Shown here piece by piece: positions 33,766 to 43,996 of a DNA stretch of 64,000 bases (positions are counted from its first letter, which is position 1; every line of letters begins with the position of its first letter). Under the pieces are notes generated by a model that had not been told where the DNA came from, made no database searches, and worked only from the letters and a program-made list of their open reading frames with translations. The translations under genes and the position numbers were made by a program. The stretch lies in contig CM042142.1 in NCBI GenBank assembly GCA_023376005.1, positions 46,475,987 to 46,539,986 on the forward strand. The letters run 5' to 3'. The stretch comes from Doryteuthis pealeii. Its lineage: Eukaryota; Mollusca; Cephalopoda; Myopsida; Loliginidae.

Positions 33766-33845
33766 CCCATCTGATGAAACTAGAGCCCAAAAGATTTAAA
33801 AAAATTTTTTTTTGAGTTTCTGGTTGAAATAAATTTAAACGGAAT
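33766..33845 (+). ncRNA. Hammerhead-like motif with long helix II
   Basis: CUGAUGA (33771-33777) is followed by AACUAGA, which pairs over 7 bases with UCUGGUU (33819-33825), then GAA. Helix I (CCCAU with ACGGA) is only partly paired, so the copy looks decayed. A sister copy is at 52986-53048. Confidence 0.4.
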
Positions 33846-33877
33846 GACGGTTTGTTAAGTTTTTCTTTCTTTGGAAG

Positions 33878-33879
<2 letters not shown>

Positions 33880-33923
<44 letters not shown>
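33880..33923. repeat. (TA)n microsatellite
   Basis: TA run of about 42 bases between the hammerhead-like motif and the perfect palindrome. Confidence 0.95.
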
Positions 33924-33924
<1 letters not shown>

Positions 33925-33929
<5 letters not shown>

Positions 33930-34032
33930 AATGTACACGGTAATAACCTACTCGAGTTTCACCATAAGGATCTTCAGATCTGAAGATCCTTATGGTGAAA
34001 CTCGAGTAGGTTATTACCGTGTACATTTATAT
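33925..34032. repeat. Perfect 108-bp palindrome
   Basis: Two 54-base arms without a mismatch, centred between 33978 and 33979 (TTCAGA|TCTGAA). Each arm carries CTGAAGA, GTGAAACTCGAGTAGG and GGTTATTACCGTGTAC. The GAA-ACUCGAGU order resembles the hammerhead segment seen elsewhere in the window. Confidence 0.9.
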
Positions 34033-34159
34033 TAATAAATTTGATCTATTAATGTATTGAGCTCTTTATATTTGTTATATCACTGCCTTATCATCGTGAA
34101 ACTTGAATCAACTAACTACTGTGACCATTTTCACTGGTAAGTCACTTTTTCCACAAATA

Positions 34160-34161
<2 letters not shown>

Positions 34162-34201
<40 letters not shown>

Positions 34202-34370
34202 TGGAATAGTTGATTGAAAATATATAATTGTTTGCAAATGATTATCATTAAATAAGAATAGTTACTTGAGACCATATAATTGCTTGGAAAAGGAAGACTC
34301 ACTTCAGTATTGAATAAGCCAACAAGGGTTGACATGCCCTAAAACCAACCAACCAACTAACCAACCAACC
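34162..34370 (-). repeat. (TA)n followed by family-R fragment
   Basis: TA repeat 34162-34200, then reverse minisatellite units (GAAAATATATAATTGTTTGC) and AGGGTTGACATGCCC with ACCAACCAACC, the reverse of the family-R start. Confidence 0.6.
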
Positions 34371-34798
34371 AGCCAATCATTCTTTCAATAATCTCTCCCC
34401 AAATCCTTAGTAGATATTATTTATAGCTTATCATATCATTTATAGTAGCACAGATCTTCAATAAAAGAAAAATCTTTTTGCTATGGTTCTATTTAATATT
34501 ATAATCCTCTGTTGTCCAAGCAGCTGTTGAGTATCAAGCTGTGTTGCTCGGACAGACCTCCTGCCTGACGATATCAAATATATGGTAAGTTCCAGTATGA
34601 TAGCACAGGATGGGGTAAATCATAAACCTTCTTAAGTGTTTTGTGCAATATATTTTGTATTCTGTGAAATATGCTTCTTTCTTACTTTAATGTTCTGCTC
34701 TGTTGTGTTGAAAATCAAAGGTTGATCGATGTGCGAGGAATATCATAAATTAATATCCTCTTGGCTAAAAATCAAGAATCAATACATATAATATCAAT

Positions 34799-34801
<3 letters not shown>

Positions 34802-34846
<45 letters not shown>
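34802..34846. repeat. (TA)n microsatellite
   Basis: About 22 TA units. Confidence 0.95.
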
Positions 34847-34848
<2 letters not shown>

Positions 34849-34854
34849 TAAAGT

Positions 34855-35070
34855 CATTGAGGTGGCTTAAAGTCGGTATCAGCCAATCAGCGAGAGAGTC
34901 TATCCCCTTTTCAGTAGCGCTTGACCAAGGAGATTGTTTTTCAGCTCCTTACGTTACCGCACAGATCCTTGTGCTACTCATAGGCTGGGTTGGTGAGGGC
35001 CTGTTTCGAACTAGGAACCTTGTGGCTTCTAGAGGAATGCTCTACCGACTGAGCCAATACGGCCCTTTAA
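34855..35070 (-). mobile_element. SINE family A (copy 12)
   Basis: Plus strand TGAGGTGGCTTAAAGTCGG to CCGACTGAGCCAATACGG, with an internal deletion after GAGATTGTTTTTC. Confidence 0.75.
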
Positions 35071-36130
35071 CGTGACCCATTGGGTCACCCATTCAGCTCT
35101 GGGTAGATAATTGAGATTAGGGAAAAGGGAGTTAGCAAAGCAAATAAAATAAAAATAAAAAATATGGCAGGACGAAACCTTAAAATCATTCTAAGAAAGT
35201 AAATGTCTGACCCCATTTAAGCTGCGGGTTGCTGGTTGTGAAATTTAACATAGAAATACATTTCAAATTCTCCGGCTCTCTCTCTCTCTCTCTCTCTGCT
35301 CTCCAGAGAAGCTAACATTATATAATGAGGAGGTAGTCAAGAGATACATAGAGGGGAAGAAAGAAATAGACACAGAGTAAAGTAAGAGATTGGTTGGTTT
35401 TTGATTTAATTGCAAATTACAACTAATTAGAACCAATTAATAATCAGAATTTTTTCAAACATAATTCAATCGTAAAAGTTAGGAATAATTTAGTATGATT
35501 TTCGTGTCATTAAACTAAACAGTAAAAAATGCTTTAGGAAGCAAAATTTGATTAACTCAGCTTTAGTATAATAATAGATAGATAGATATAGATATATATT
35601 ATTATACTAAAGCTGAGTGAATCAATGATTGTTTGCTAAAGGCCTTTTTCCTGTTTAGTTTAATGACACAAAATTCATACTAAAATAATCCTTATTTCTA
35701 GGATTGAGTTATGTTTTTAAAAATTCCATTTCATATGGTTCTAATTAGTTGTAATTTGCAATTAAGTCAAAAACTAGCCTGTCTTTTACTTGACATTCTG
35801 CCTGTCACTTTCCCCCTCTCATTATATATGTTAGTTTCTCTATGAGTGTAAAGAGAGGGATTGGAGAAGTTGAAACATATTTGTATGTTAAGTTTCAGCA
35901 GGCAGACAGCCGTAGCTTCAATAAAATTCCAAGAATCAGGTTCATTTAAATTTGAATTAGATCAAATGTTCCTTTTCTTAGAAATCTTTCAAAATGATTT
36001 TAATGTTTTCTTTTTAAATTCTCCGGACTTATTTATATGAAAAAAATATAATTTGCCCTGCAAACTCACTTTTCCCTTATCCCAATTATCTACACAGAGC
36101 TCAATGAGTGACCCAATGGATCATGTTTTG
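35071..36130. mobile_element. Long-arm foldback element
   Basis: Arms of about 500 bases are inverted around a centre near 35590. CCCATTGGGTCACCC on the left mirrors GAGTGACCCAATGGATC on the right. ATTAAACTAAACAGTAAAAA mirrors CTGTTTAGTTTAAT. ACTCAGCTTTAGTATAATAA mirrors TTATACTAAAGCTGAGT. A single arm occurs at 37.63-38.16 kb. No transposase. Confidence 0.7.
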
Positions 36131-36134
36131 TCTA

Positions 36135-36164
<30 letters not shown>

Positions 36165-36169
<5 letters not shown>

Positions 36170-36497
36170 GTGGTCAAACGATGTGTTTGAAATGGCGAAG
36201 GCCGACAATTTTTAGGGAGATTATGTGCTTAATTAAAGTCATACCTAATTTGTTAATTAATTAATTATAATTAAATGAATTAGGCATGCATAATGGTTTA
36301 AATGTAAAGCGTAAACAAATCGAGAAAAAGTCGATCTCTGTATGTACATTTCAGCCTATTAGGCCTCATCAGCAGAGCTATAGACAGGGCAGTGCTTTGT
36401 GCGCGATTCGAACCCTACTCGTCAGGCTGACAGGCAGACATTCTAACCCCTACATGTCGGCCTTCGCCATTTCAAACACATCGTTTGACCACTTCAT
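36165..36497 (-). mobile_element. tRNA-like plus hammerhead composite element
   Basis: Forty-two-base inverted arms (ATGAAGTGGTCAAACG and its complement) bound the element. On the minus strand a tRNA-like head (A box TAGGGGTTAGAATG, B box GGGTTCGAATCG) is followed by an intact hammerhead at 36336-36377. A second copy of the head (TAGTGTAGTGGTTAGAATG) lies just outside at 36572. SINE-sized and non-coding. Confidence 0.65.
36336..36377 (-). ncRNA. Intact type I hammerhead ribozyme (minimal helix III)
   Basis: Minus strand, 42 nt. Helix I is CUCUG with CAGAG, perfectly paired. The core CUGAUGA is intact. Helix II is GGCC/GGCU with loop UAAUA, then GAA. The palindrome AUGUACAU gives a 2-bp helix III with loop GUAC. 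Position 17 is A, so cleavage is expected after AUA. All conserved core positions are present. Such very short helix III hammerheads are known from Penelope-like elements and retrozymes. Activity is untested. Confidence 0.75.
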
Positions 36498-36930
36498 ACT
36501 GTCGTGCCATAAGTCACCCAAAAATGCATATACATATCAGTTTAAAATAAACGAGAGATTCTGGGGAAGCCAGCTAGTGTAGTGGTTAGAATGTCTGCCT
36601 GTCAGCCTGACAGGTAGGGAAAAAATGGAAATGAATCCGACAAGTATGTTGAACAAATAATTAAAAGAAAACAAAAATATTTGAGTATGGATGAAATTTA
36701 TCATTATTATTTGTCGACGTGTGTTTCGACCAAAATTCTTTTATGTACATTGTATTCTATTTAGAATTAGTTTAAATATAGAAATAAAATAAAATAATAA
36801 TAATAGAATTCACAAAGATAAGCATCCAAACAGAGCAGAGTCTTGTGATCTTTAAAAAAATGAGTAATATAATCGAAACATTCAAAATTGATTAATAAAA
36901 CAGAATCTTTTATAAAATCAAAAGCGTTTC

Positions 36931-37352
36931 TAGTTTGGTTTGGTTTGGTTTGTTTTGTTTTACGGCATATCAACCTCAGTGGGTCATTTAATGCCGATAA
37001 AGTTTTGAAATAAAGTCATTCTTAATGGATAATACAATTTTTTGTATAAATACATTTTTCTATTTAACCCATAGATGGGACCCTAACAGGTACTATCACT
37101 CCGGGTCAGAGTGGACCAGGGAGCAATGGTGATGAAGGGGTGCTCCACATTCCCCAAACCTCCAAAACTGGAACCTCACCATCAGATAGAGTTTAAAGTC
37201 ATTCCCAGGACATGTAGACCCGCAGCCACTGCCTTCTAGCACCCATATGATAAAAAGGGGTTGGGGCTTGCCATAAGGGCAATAGGGTTGGGAAAATCAT
37301 ATAGGTGCTAGGGCTTGACGTGACCAGCTGATTGATCGGAGGGGGCGTCACC
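36931..37352 (+). repeat. Family-R repeat (copy 7), 3' end cut
   Basis: TTTGGTTTGGTTTGTTTTG, TATTTAACCCATAGATGGG, and GACGTGACCAGCTGATTG. The homology stops abruptly at about 37350, just before the telomere-loop foldback. Confidence 0.7.
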
Positions 37353-37360
37353 GACCGTAG

Positions 37361-37576
37361 TTTAGTTTGGTCATTTCCTATAAGTCCAACATAAACAAAG
37401 GGGAACCACTCTTGACTGATAAATTATTTATTTATTATTGATCGACTAGGAAAAAAGAAGACGGGGTTAGGGTTAGGGTTTAGGGTTAGTTTAATGGGAA
37501 AATAAATAAATAATTTATCAGTCAAGAGTGGTTACCCTTTGTTTATGTTGGACTTATAGGAAATAACCTTTAGTTT
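37361..37576. mobile_element. Foldback MITE with telomeric-repeat loop and 8-bp target duplication
   Basis: The inverted arms begin GGTCATTTCCTATAAGTCC and end GGACTTATAGGAAATAACC, about 68 bases each. Flanks TTTAGTTT at 37361-37368 and 37569-37576 are an exact 8-bp duplication. The loop contains GGGGTTAGGGTTAGGGTTTA and GGGTTAG, i.e. about four TTAGGG units. Non-coding. Confidence 0.75.
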
Positions 37577-37629
37577 TTATATATAAATATTGATGTTGAA
37601 ATTTTTTAGCATCCTTTTTGCCAAATATA

Positions 37630-38151
37630 TATATATGTTCTGTTGGGTCACCCATTGAGCTCTTGGTAGATAATTGGTATTAGGGAAAACTGAGTATGCA
37701 AAGTGAATTAAATTTTTAAAAAATATTAATACAACTGGACAATTTAAAAAAAACCCCAAAAAACATTAAAATCATTTTGTAAGATTTCTTAGAAAGGGAA
37801 TGTTTGACATAATGTAAGCTACGGGTTGGCTGTTTGTGAAATTTAACATACAAATACAATTCAAACTCTCAATTCTCTCTCTCTCTCTACTCTCCCAGAG
37901 AAACTAACATATATAATGAAGATATAATGAAGATATATATAGAGAGGGAGAAAGTGATAAGCAGAATGTAAAGTGAGGGACAGGTCAGTTTTTTACCTAA
38001 TTTCAAATTATGATTAATTAGAACTAATTAAAATGGAATTTTTTTCAAACTTAACTCAATCTTAAAACTAAGGAATAATTCAGTATGATTTCATATAATT
38101 AAACTAAACAGTAAAAAAGCCTTTAGGAGACATTGATTCATTCAGCTTTAG

Positions 38152-38218
<67 letters not shown>

Positions 38219-38220
38219 CA
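37630..38220 (+). mobile_element. Single arm of the long foldback family
   Basis: TGTTGGGTCACCCATTGAGC through ATTCAGCTTTAGTATAATAA matches the left arm at 35071-35590. It ends in (ATA)n at 38156-38185 and (TA)n at 38186-38216. Confidence 0.65.
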
Positions 38221-38734
38221 GAAAAATGGAAATACATCTGACAATATGTCAATCTAGAAATATTTTTTTTAATATTCAGAGGATATATTTTTTATATATA
38301 ATAATATGCCAATGTTTTGTTTTGTTTTGTTAAATCATCTTCAGGGTAATTTTTTAGATGAAATATTTTTAACTCTTTGCCTACCAAATTTTCCCCATGG
38401 CTGTATCAAATTTTCTTTCAACTGGTTCCCTGTTGTGAAAGGTTCAAGTACCAGTCTCATGGTTGGTTCACAGACAAGACATAAGATGGTAGGGGTGTTC
38501 ACTAATGAATTTTCAGTGTAAACAAGTGAAACATGTGAGAGCCACTACCAATGGTTTATGGTAGGATCTCCAGTGGTGGGAGAGCTGCTGTGAGCAGCTT
38601 AAATAGGCAAAGAGTTAACATCTGTTGCAAATTGCCTTGAAGATGGTTTAACAAAAAGAACCGAAACATGAGCATATTATCATATATAAAAAAAATCCAT
38701 ACTCTGAACATTTGATTTTTTCTTATTTTTATAC

Positions 38735-38930
38735 AGGTCTTCACCAACTCAGCGTATGAGTAGCACAGGGATCTGTGCGGTAATGTAAGGAGCTGACGGT
38801 AGGTGTGGTGCTCCACCTCAGACGCTAAAATAATCTCCTTGGTCTAGCGCAAGTGAAAAATGGATGGACTCCCTCGCTGATTGGCTGATACTGACTTTAG
38901 GCCGCCCCGATGACCTACTATACATATATC
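38735..38930 (+). mobile_element. SINE family A, 5'-truncated
   Basis: CAGGTCTTCACCAACTCAGC to TAGGCCGCCCCGATGAC. The A box is missing, so truncation occurred inside the B-box region. Confidence 0.75.
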
Positions 38931-39369
38931 ATAATATATGTAAATATTTTCAGTTATGGAATATATGAAGCGACGGACTTCTAAAAGAAAAGAAAGAAAT
39001 GTAAATATAAAAATTAGAAAAAATGTGTTATTATTTTCCATTATATGTAAATTTTTAAAACATTCTATAAAATAAGCACAAATTTTTTAGATGTATTTTT
39101 ATGGTTTTTTGAAAAAAATCGAGGGTATCCTATTGCTCAAAAAGTTGATGTGATACCGAAAAACTGGGGTCATTTTTGGATTCAGATGTCAAAAAATTCA
39201 AAAACAAGTGTCAGATCCAACTCAACAAAAATTGTGTTGCTCAGTGTTATCAATACACATCAAGTTAATAAAAATTATTTCTACCAGTTTATAAAACCAA
39301 ACCAAGCAAAAATATTTACCTACAAGTCATATGTACAATCCCCCTCTCCCAAAGAAAAAGACTTGTCCT

Positions 39370-39425
39370 TAAATAACCCACAAGGGTTGATATGCCATTG
39401 AACAATAACCAAACCAACAACTTAA
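39370..39425 (-). repeat. Family-R 5' fragment
   Basis: CCCACAAGGGTTGATATGCC and ACCAAACCAAC are the reverse of the GGTTGG...GTCAACCC start. Confidence 0.5.
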
Positions 39426-39669
39426 TTTAATACAAAAATTAACCTGTGTTTGAAAAAGCCTGTTCAATTAAAGGATGCTTGGTGGCATCATCTGTTATGT
39501 TTTGTCTGGTTCCTTGGGGGATTTCAAACTTTCAACATAATACTAACCTCACTAGAAATGATCACAACCCAGTGTACCACCAAATTGTCCCAATACTAGA
39601 AGCTAGACCTTGCTTATATCAACTCCTGCCAACATAGGCCTTGGTTTCTGTGCAGCAGATTGGACAAAG

Positions 39670-40125
39670 TTGTAGCCAATCAGTGTGCAGAGTTGGTGTT
39701 TTAAACAGGTCTATGTGGCAATGTATGGAGAGCTAACATCTGGTAAAAGACAGATTGGTTGCCCCCTACTGCGATTCAAGGATGTCTGCAAAAATGATCT
39801 CAGGTGCTTTGGCATTGTCTCTTCCAGCTGGGAAAATTTTGCTCAAGACCACCCTCGGTGGTGGCAGAATCTCCATAGAGGACTGTACATGTCAGAAGTC
39901 ACCCTGATACAACATCATGAAGCTAAGAAGTCCACAAGAAAGCAACAGCAACAAAGCATCAGAACATCATCATCTACAGGGACAACCTACAAATGCAAAA
40001 TCTGTGGTCGAGAATGTTTCTCAAACATAGGACTTCATAGTCACAGGAGGTGCTGCAACTTCAGGGGCACACAAAAACTTTTATCATAGTCTTTCGAGAC
40101 TGAATTGCCAATGATGATGTGGCAA
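39670..40125 (+). pseudogene. LINE ORF2 C-terminal fragment with terminal zinc finger
   Basis: A frame of 134 codons (39685-40089) carries YGELTSGKRQIGCPLLRFKD, VCKNDLRCFGI, WENFAQDHPRWWQNL and a final YKCKICGRECFSNIGLHSHR. This is the usual C-terminus of a widespread metazoan LINE family whose last domain is a Cys2-His-type finger. The DNA after the stop (TCTTTCGAGACTGAATTGCC) is the family's 3' end. The RT core is absent, so this is a 5'-truncated copy that is still open in its remaining frame and is fairly young. Confidence 0.75.
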
Positions 40126-40187
40126 TGACACTTTTTCAAATTTTTCACAGGATGGGGATTTCATGATAAGTTGAAATTTCCTTTTTA

Positions 40188-40214
<27 letters not shown>
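40188..40214. repeat. (CA)n microsatellite
   Basis: About 13 CA units. Confidence 0.95.
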
Positions 40215-40218
<4 letters not shown>

Positions 40219-40307
40219 AAAATAACAAATCAATTTTATACAAAAAATGTCCTCATTTTTATCCCCAAGTGCTTTCCGTGTGCTGGGTATGATATTAAAC
40301 CGCATCT

Positions 40308-40565
40308 AGTCGTGAAGTTCCAATTCTGGAGTTCTGGGGAGTGTGCATTACTCCCAGGTCCACTCTGATCCAGAGTGGTAGTACCTGTTAGTATCCCATC
40401 TATGGGTTAAATAGATCAAAAAATGATTTTTAGAAATTATGTTTAAAATAATTGAGTTTTAAAAAAAATTGAATATCCAACAAGAATGAATAAAACAAAT
40501 CTTCTTCACCATAAAATAACCCAACAAAGGTTGACATGTCGTAAAATCCTACCAGCCAACCAACT
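40308..40565 (-). repeat. Family-R repeat (copy 8)
   Basis: Reverse order: CTGGAGTTCTGGGGAGTGTG, ATCCAGAGTGGTAGTACC, CCATCTATGGGTTAAATAG and AGGTTGACATGTCG. Confidence 0.65.
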
Positions 40566-40746
40566 AACCCAAGTGCTTTCCACAATCCTTGGTCATTTTC
40601 AAGGATACAGTCAAGATGTTATTCTTTTCTTTAAAATCCTGTGAAATCTTTGTTTTTAATATCTGAGATGCTTTCTGTCTAGAGTGTAGAGAGATATACA
40701 CTGGCTCTGTTATTTGTGATATGCGTATATGGTGGTTGTAATGAGT

Positions 40747-40787
<41 letters not shown>

Positions 40788-40789
40788 TG

Positions 40790-41260
40790 GTAATTACAAC
40801 AAACACATAATATGGTCACATATATTAAGACAGAAAAACAAATAAATCATAAATTCAATTAGTAATATGTGTATTAAAACAAATAGATTACAGTAGTCAA
40901 GAATACTGATCTAAGTCCTGCAGAATATGCTTTTTTAAAAAAAGTTCAATGTAATTAGAAAAAGAAAGTGTTGAGTTAACTCCAAATGAAAAAGAAAGTG
41001 TAATGCTCAATATATCAGCAGTGAAGTAACTTTTAGAGAAAGAAAGATATAGCTTGTAATACCTTCAGTGGTAGGCAAATATTTTGGAGTCAAGCGACAT
41101 GGGCTAATTAGGCATAAGTTTCTCTTCTGAACTGTTCTTTGAAAACCTTCACTTTTTATAGGACTCCCTAGGATCAAAATCAGTCTTTTTTTTAAACTTC
41201 TTTTTTTTAGGTGTAAACGCCTCTGATTGGTTGAAAATGATCATTTTTAATATTTCTATT
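40790..41260 (+). repeat. Family-F repeat (copy 3)
   Basis: GGTCACATATATTAAGACAG to GCCTCTGATTGGTTGAAAAT. The best match is the reverse of 27600-27990. Confidence 0.6.
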
Positions 41261-41280
41261 TTGTGTGTGTTTATTATCTA

Positions 41281-41640
41281 AAATGAACTTAATTGTTATT
41301 AAGAACACATTTTATGATATTTTTGTGTTAAAGCATGCAGTTGTATTGTTTTCGAAAAGTTTCTAAGATTTGTGTATTTCGCACAGAGACTTTCAAAGTG
41401 GCTACTGGTTTGTTTCAAAGTGAAAGTCAGTTGGCTAAATTCCTAGCATAAAATTATCTGAAATGAACTTAATTGTTATTAAGAACACATTTTATGATAT
41501 TTTTGTGTCAGTTATATTGTTTTCGAAAAAGTTTCTAAGATTTGTTTATTTCACATGGAGACTTTCAAAATAACTACTGGCTTAGTTCAAAGTGAAAGTC
41601 AAGGGAGGTTACTCTAATTGCCTTATTTGCTAGGAATTTA
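41281..41640. repeat. Tandem duplication, two units of about 180 bp
   Basis: AAATGAACTTAATTGTTATT starts each unit (41281 and 41460). Both contain GTTTTCGAAAA, TTTCTAAGATTTG and CAAAGTGAAAGTCA, with small indels. Confidence 0.8.
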
Positions 41641-42059
41641 GCCAACTAAAGGTGAAAATTACCAAATATTATATCATCATCATGTCCCACAATTAGCATG
41701 GATATCCATGACAATCTCTCACCAGCCTTCTCTATCACTCATTGTCCCTGGGAGGTCCTCTGCGCAGCATCCAGTATCCACGCAGAGCTGGTCAATGTAG
41801 GTCCTTGAGATGAACAAAACATGCTGGACACTGCTGGAGAAGCAAGGATGAACTCTTAAGCGATGTTATCTTGTGGAAACCAGAACATGGACATGCCATC
41901 CAGCAAGTACCTACATTAATCAAATATTGTATAGTTATGTGAGTGAACATTCATTTTCCATAGAATTTACTTGTTAATTGATAGGGTTCCAAAAGTTACA
42001 AACAACAATAATTTCAAGCAATATTATGGTTTCAAATAATAATAATAATGATAATTATA

Positions 42060-42475
42060 ACAAATTATACCAAAGCAAAAATTGATAAGATGCAACAGAA
42101 CAGCAAATGTAGGGTGTCTGGTGACAGAAATGAGACAATAAACCATGTATTAAGTGGATGCAGCAAACTAGCACAATGAGAATACAAGGCTAGGCATGAC
42201 TGGGTTGGAAAGGTGATCTGTTGGGAATTGTGCAAAAAAGTAAATTTTGACCATACAACAAAATGCATAAACCAGAATCGGCTCTTGAGAATTAAATGCA
42301 TAAAATTCTCTGAGACTTTGAGATAAAGACGGATTGCCTTATCCCAGCCAGGAGACTCAGACTTAGCATTGGTTAACAAGAAAAAGATAAATTGTCAACT
42401 GGTAGATTTTGTATTTCCAACAGATTACAGGGTGAATAAGTTAATTCTCATTGAAATGACATAAAATTTTAACAG
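42060..42475 (+). pseudogene. LINE C-terminal fragment, second family
   Basis: Broken frames give AKKVNFDHTTKCINQNRLL, then a NKKKINCQLVDFVFPTDYR segment. These are equivalent to the KLNFDH...WYMHKPE and LVDFAVPADHR motifs of a common invertebrate LINE. Multiple stops, inactive. Confidence 0.6.
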
Positions 42476-42675
42476 CATGTTTAGAAAGAACTCCAAATTA
42501 TGTTTAATATCTTATGTTTTTTTCTTTTCAGATATAGAAATATAGAAATGCCATTTAATGGAAAAGAAAAAGTTTTTAAACATTAAACATAGAAGTTTGA
42601 GTTGTTTCTTTACATGCTGTTAAAATTTGAGATCATTTGAATAAGAATTGGTCAAAGTTATTAGATTATGATATC

Positions 42676-43165
42676 AATTTTTCTGAAACACCCTGTACAT
42701 CTCAAATGGTATCAATTTTTCTGAAACACCCTGGACATCTCAAATAATATCAATTTTTCTGAAACACCCCGTACATTTCAAATGGTATCAATTTTTCTGA
42801 AACACACCTTTACATCTCAAATAATATCAATTTTTCTGAAACACCCTGTACATTTCAAATGGTATCGATTTTTCTGAAACACACCTTTACATCTCAAATA
42901 ATATCAATTTTTCTGAAACACCCTGTACATTTCAAATGGTATCGATTTTTCTGAAACACACCTTTACATCTCAGATGATATCAATTTTTCTGAAACACCC
43001 TGTACATTTCAAATGGTATCAATTTGTCTGAAACACCCTGTACATATCAGGTGATATCAATTTTTCTGAAACACACTTGTATATCTCAAATGATATCAAT
43101 TTTTCTGAAACACCCTGTACATCTCAAATGATATCATTTTTTCTGAAACACCCTGTACATTTCAA
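42676..43165. repeat. 38-bp satellite array
   Basis: About 13 units, each with TATCAATTTTTCTGAAACAC followed by CCTGTACATCTCAAATG. Some neighbouring units alternate between two variants (CCCTGTACATTTC and ACCTTTACATCTC), so part of the array grew by amplification of a dimer. Confidence 0.9.
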
Positions 43166-43299
43166 ATGGCTATGAAATCTTTTAAAATACCCCATACTTT
43201 TACAATACACAAAATAACTTCACCATTTTTTACACCATACCTGATAATGTTTAATTTTAAAAATACAATAGGATTTTTAAAAAAAGTTCAAGTTGCCAT

Positions 43300-43356
43300 G
43301 GGAGCAAAATAGGAATCAAAGGGGGGCCATAGGTAAAAAGGTTGAGAATCACACTG
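43300..43356. mobile_element. Right end of a hAT-type element
   Basis: GGGGGGCCATAGG followed by AAGGTTGAGAATCACACTG is a typical right terminus of a non-autonomous hAT. I did not find the matching left end. The 38-bp satellite might lie inside the element. Confidence 0.35.
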
Positions 43357-43654
43357 ATTTAAAGTCTAACCTAGCATAACACTATAGAAAAATAACAAAT
43401 ATCCAAAATCTCTTGACAGAAAGGAGACAAGAAAAAAAAATCAATAAAAAATCATTGAAAAGAATCTTGTCTGGTTTTTAATGAAATATTTTCAAGGTGC
43501 TATCTAAAGTTCTGTTGAACTTAAGATATAAGAGATGGCCTCTTTGGAGAAAGAACCTTTAGATAAAAATTATAATTTTATTTACTGGTGGATTGATTTT
43601 GAGAGATATATGAAATATTTGGCAAGATAAAAGAAAGAGGTATACCAGTGATGA

Positions 43655-43658
43655 TACT

Positions 43659-43696
<38 letters not shown>

Positions 43697-43960
43697 TAAC
43701 AAAAAGAAGAAAATAAGTCATCTCGTGGATTTTGCCGTCCCGGTGGGTCACAGAGTAAAGCTGAAAGAAAACGAAAAGAATTGTCCCAAGGGTTTGGAAA
43801 AGAGTCTGGAAGAATTGGAAATTCGATGAAGAATAGACCATCCAAACAACAGCACTGTTAAGATCAGTTAGAATACTCAGAAGAGTCCTGGAGACCTGAG
43901 GAGACTTGCTGTCACTAAGCCTCCAGTGAACCACCAGCTTAGGTGGGGATGAAAAAAACC
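43655..43960 (+). pseudogene. LINE C-terminal fragment, second family
   Basis: Pieces such as IVPRVWKRVWKNWKFDEE and TIQTTALLRSVRILRRVLET match the end of the same LINE family. It is preceded by (AAT)n at 43662-43697 and has internal stops. Confidence 0.6.
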
Positions 43961-43963
43961 CAA

Positions 43964-43984
<21 letters not shown>

Positions 43985-43996
<12 letters not shown>

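Noticed and set aside
37461..37490. True chromosome end
   Set aside because: The telomeric units are few, lie in the loop of a 200-bp foldback with a target duplication, and have ordinary sequence on both sides.
42065..42379. 104-codon minus-strand open frame
   Set aside because: The plus strand of the same region is a recognisable LINE C-terminus, so the minus frame is its antisense.
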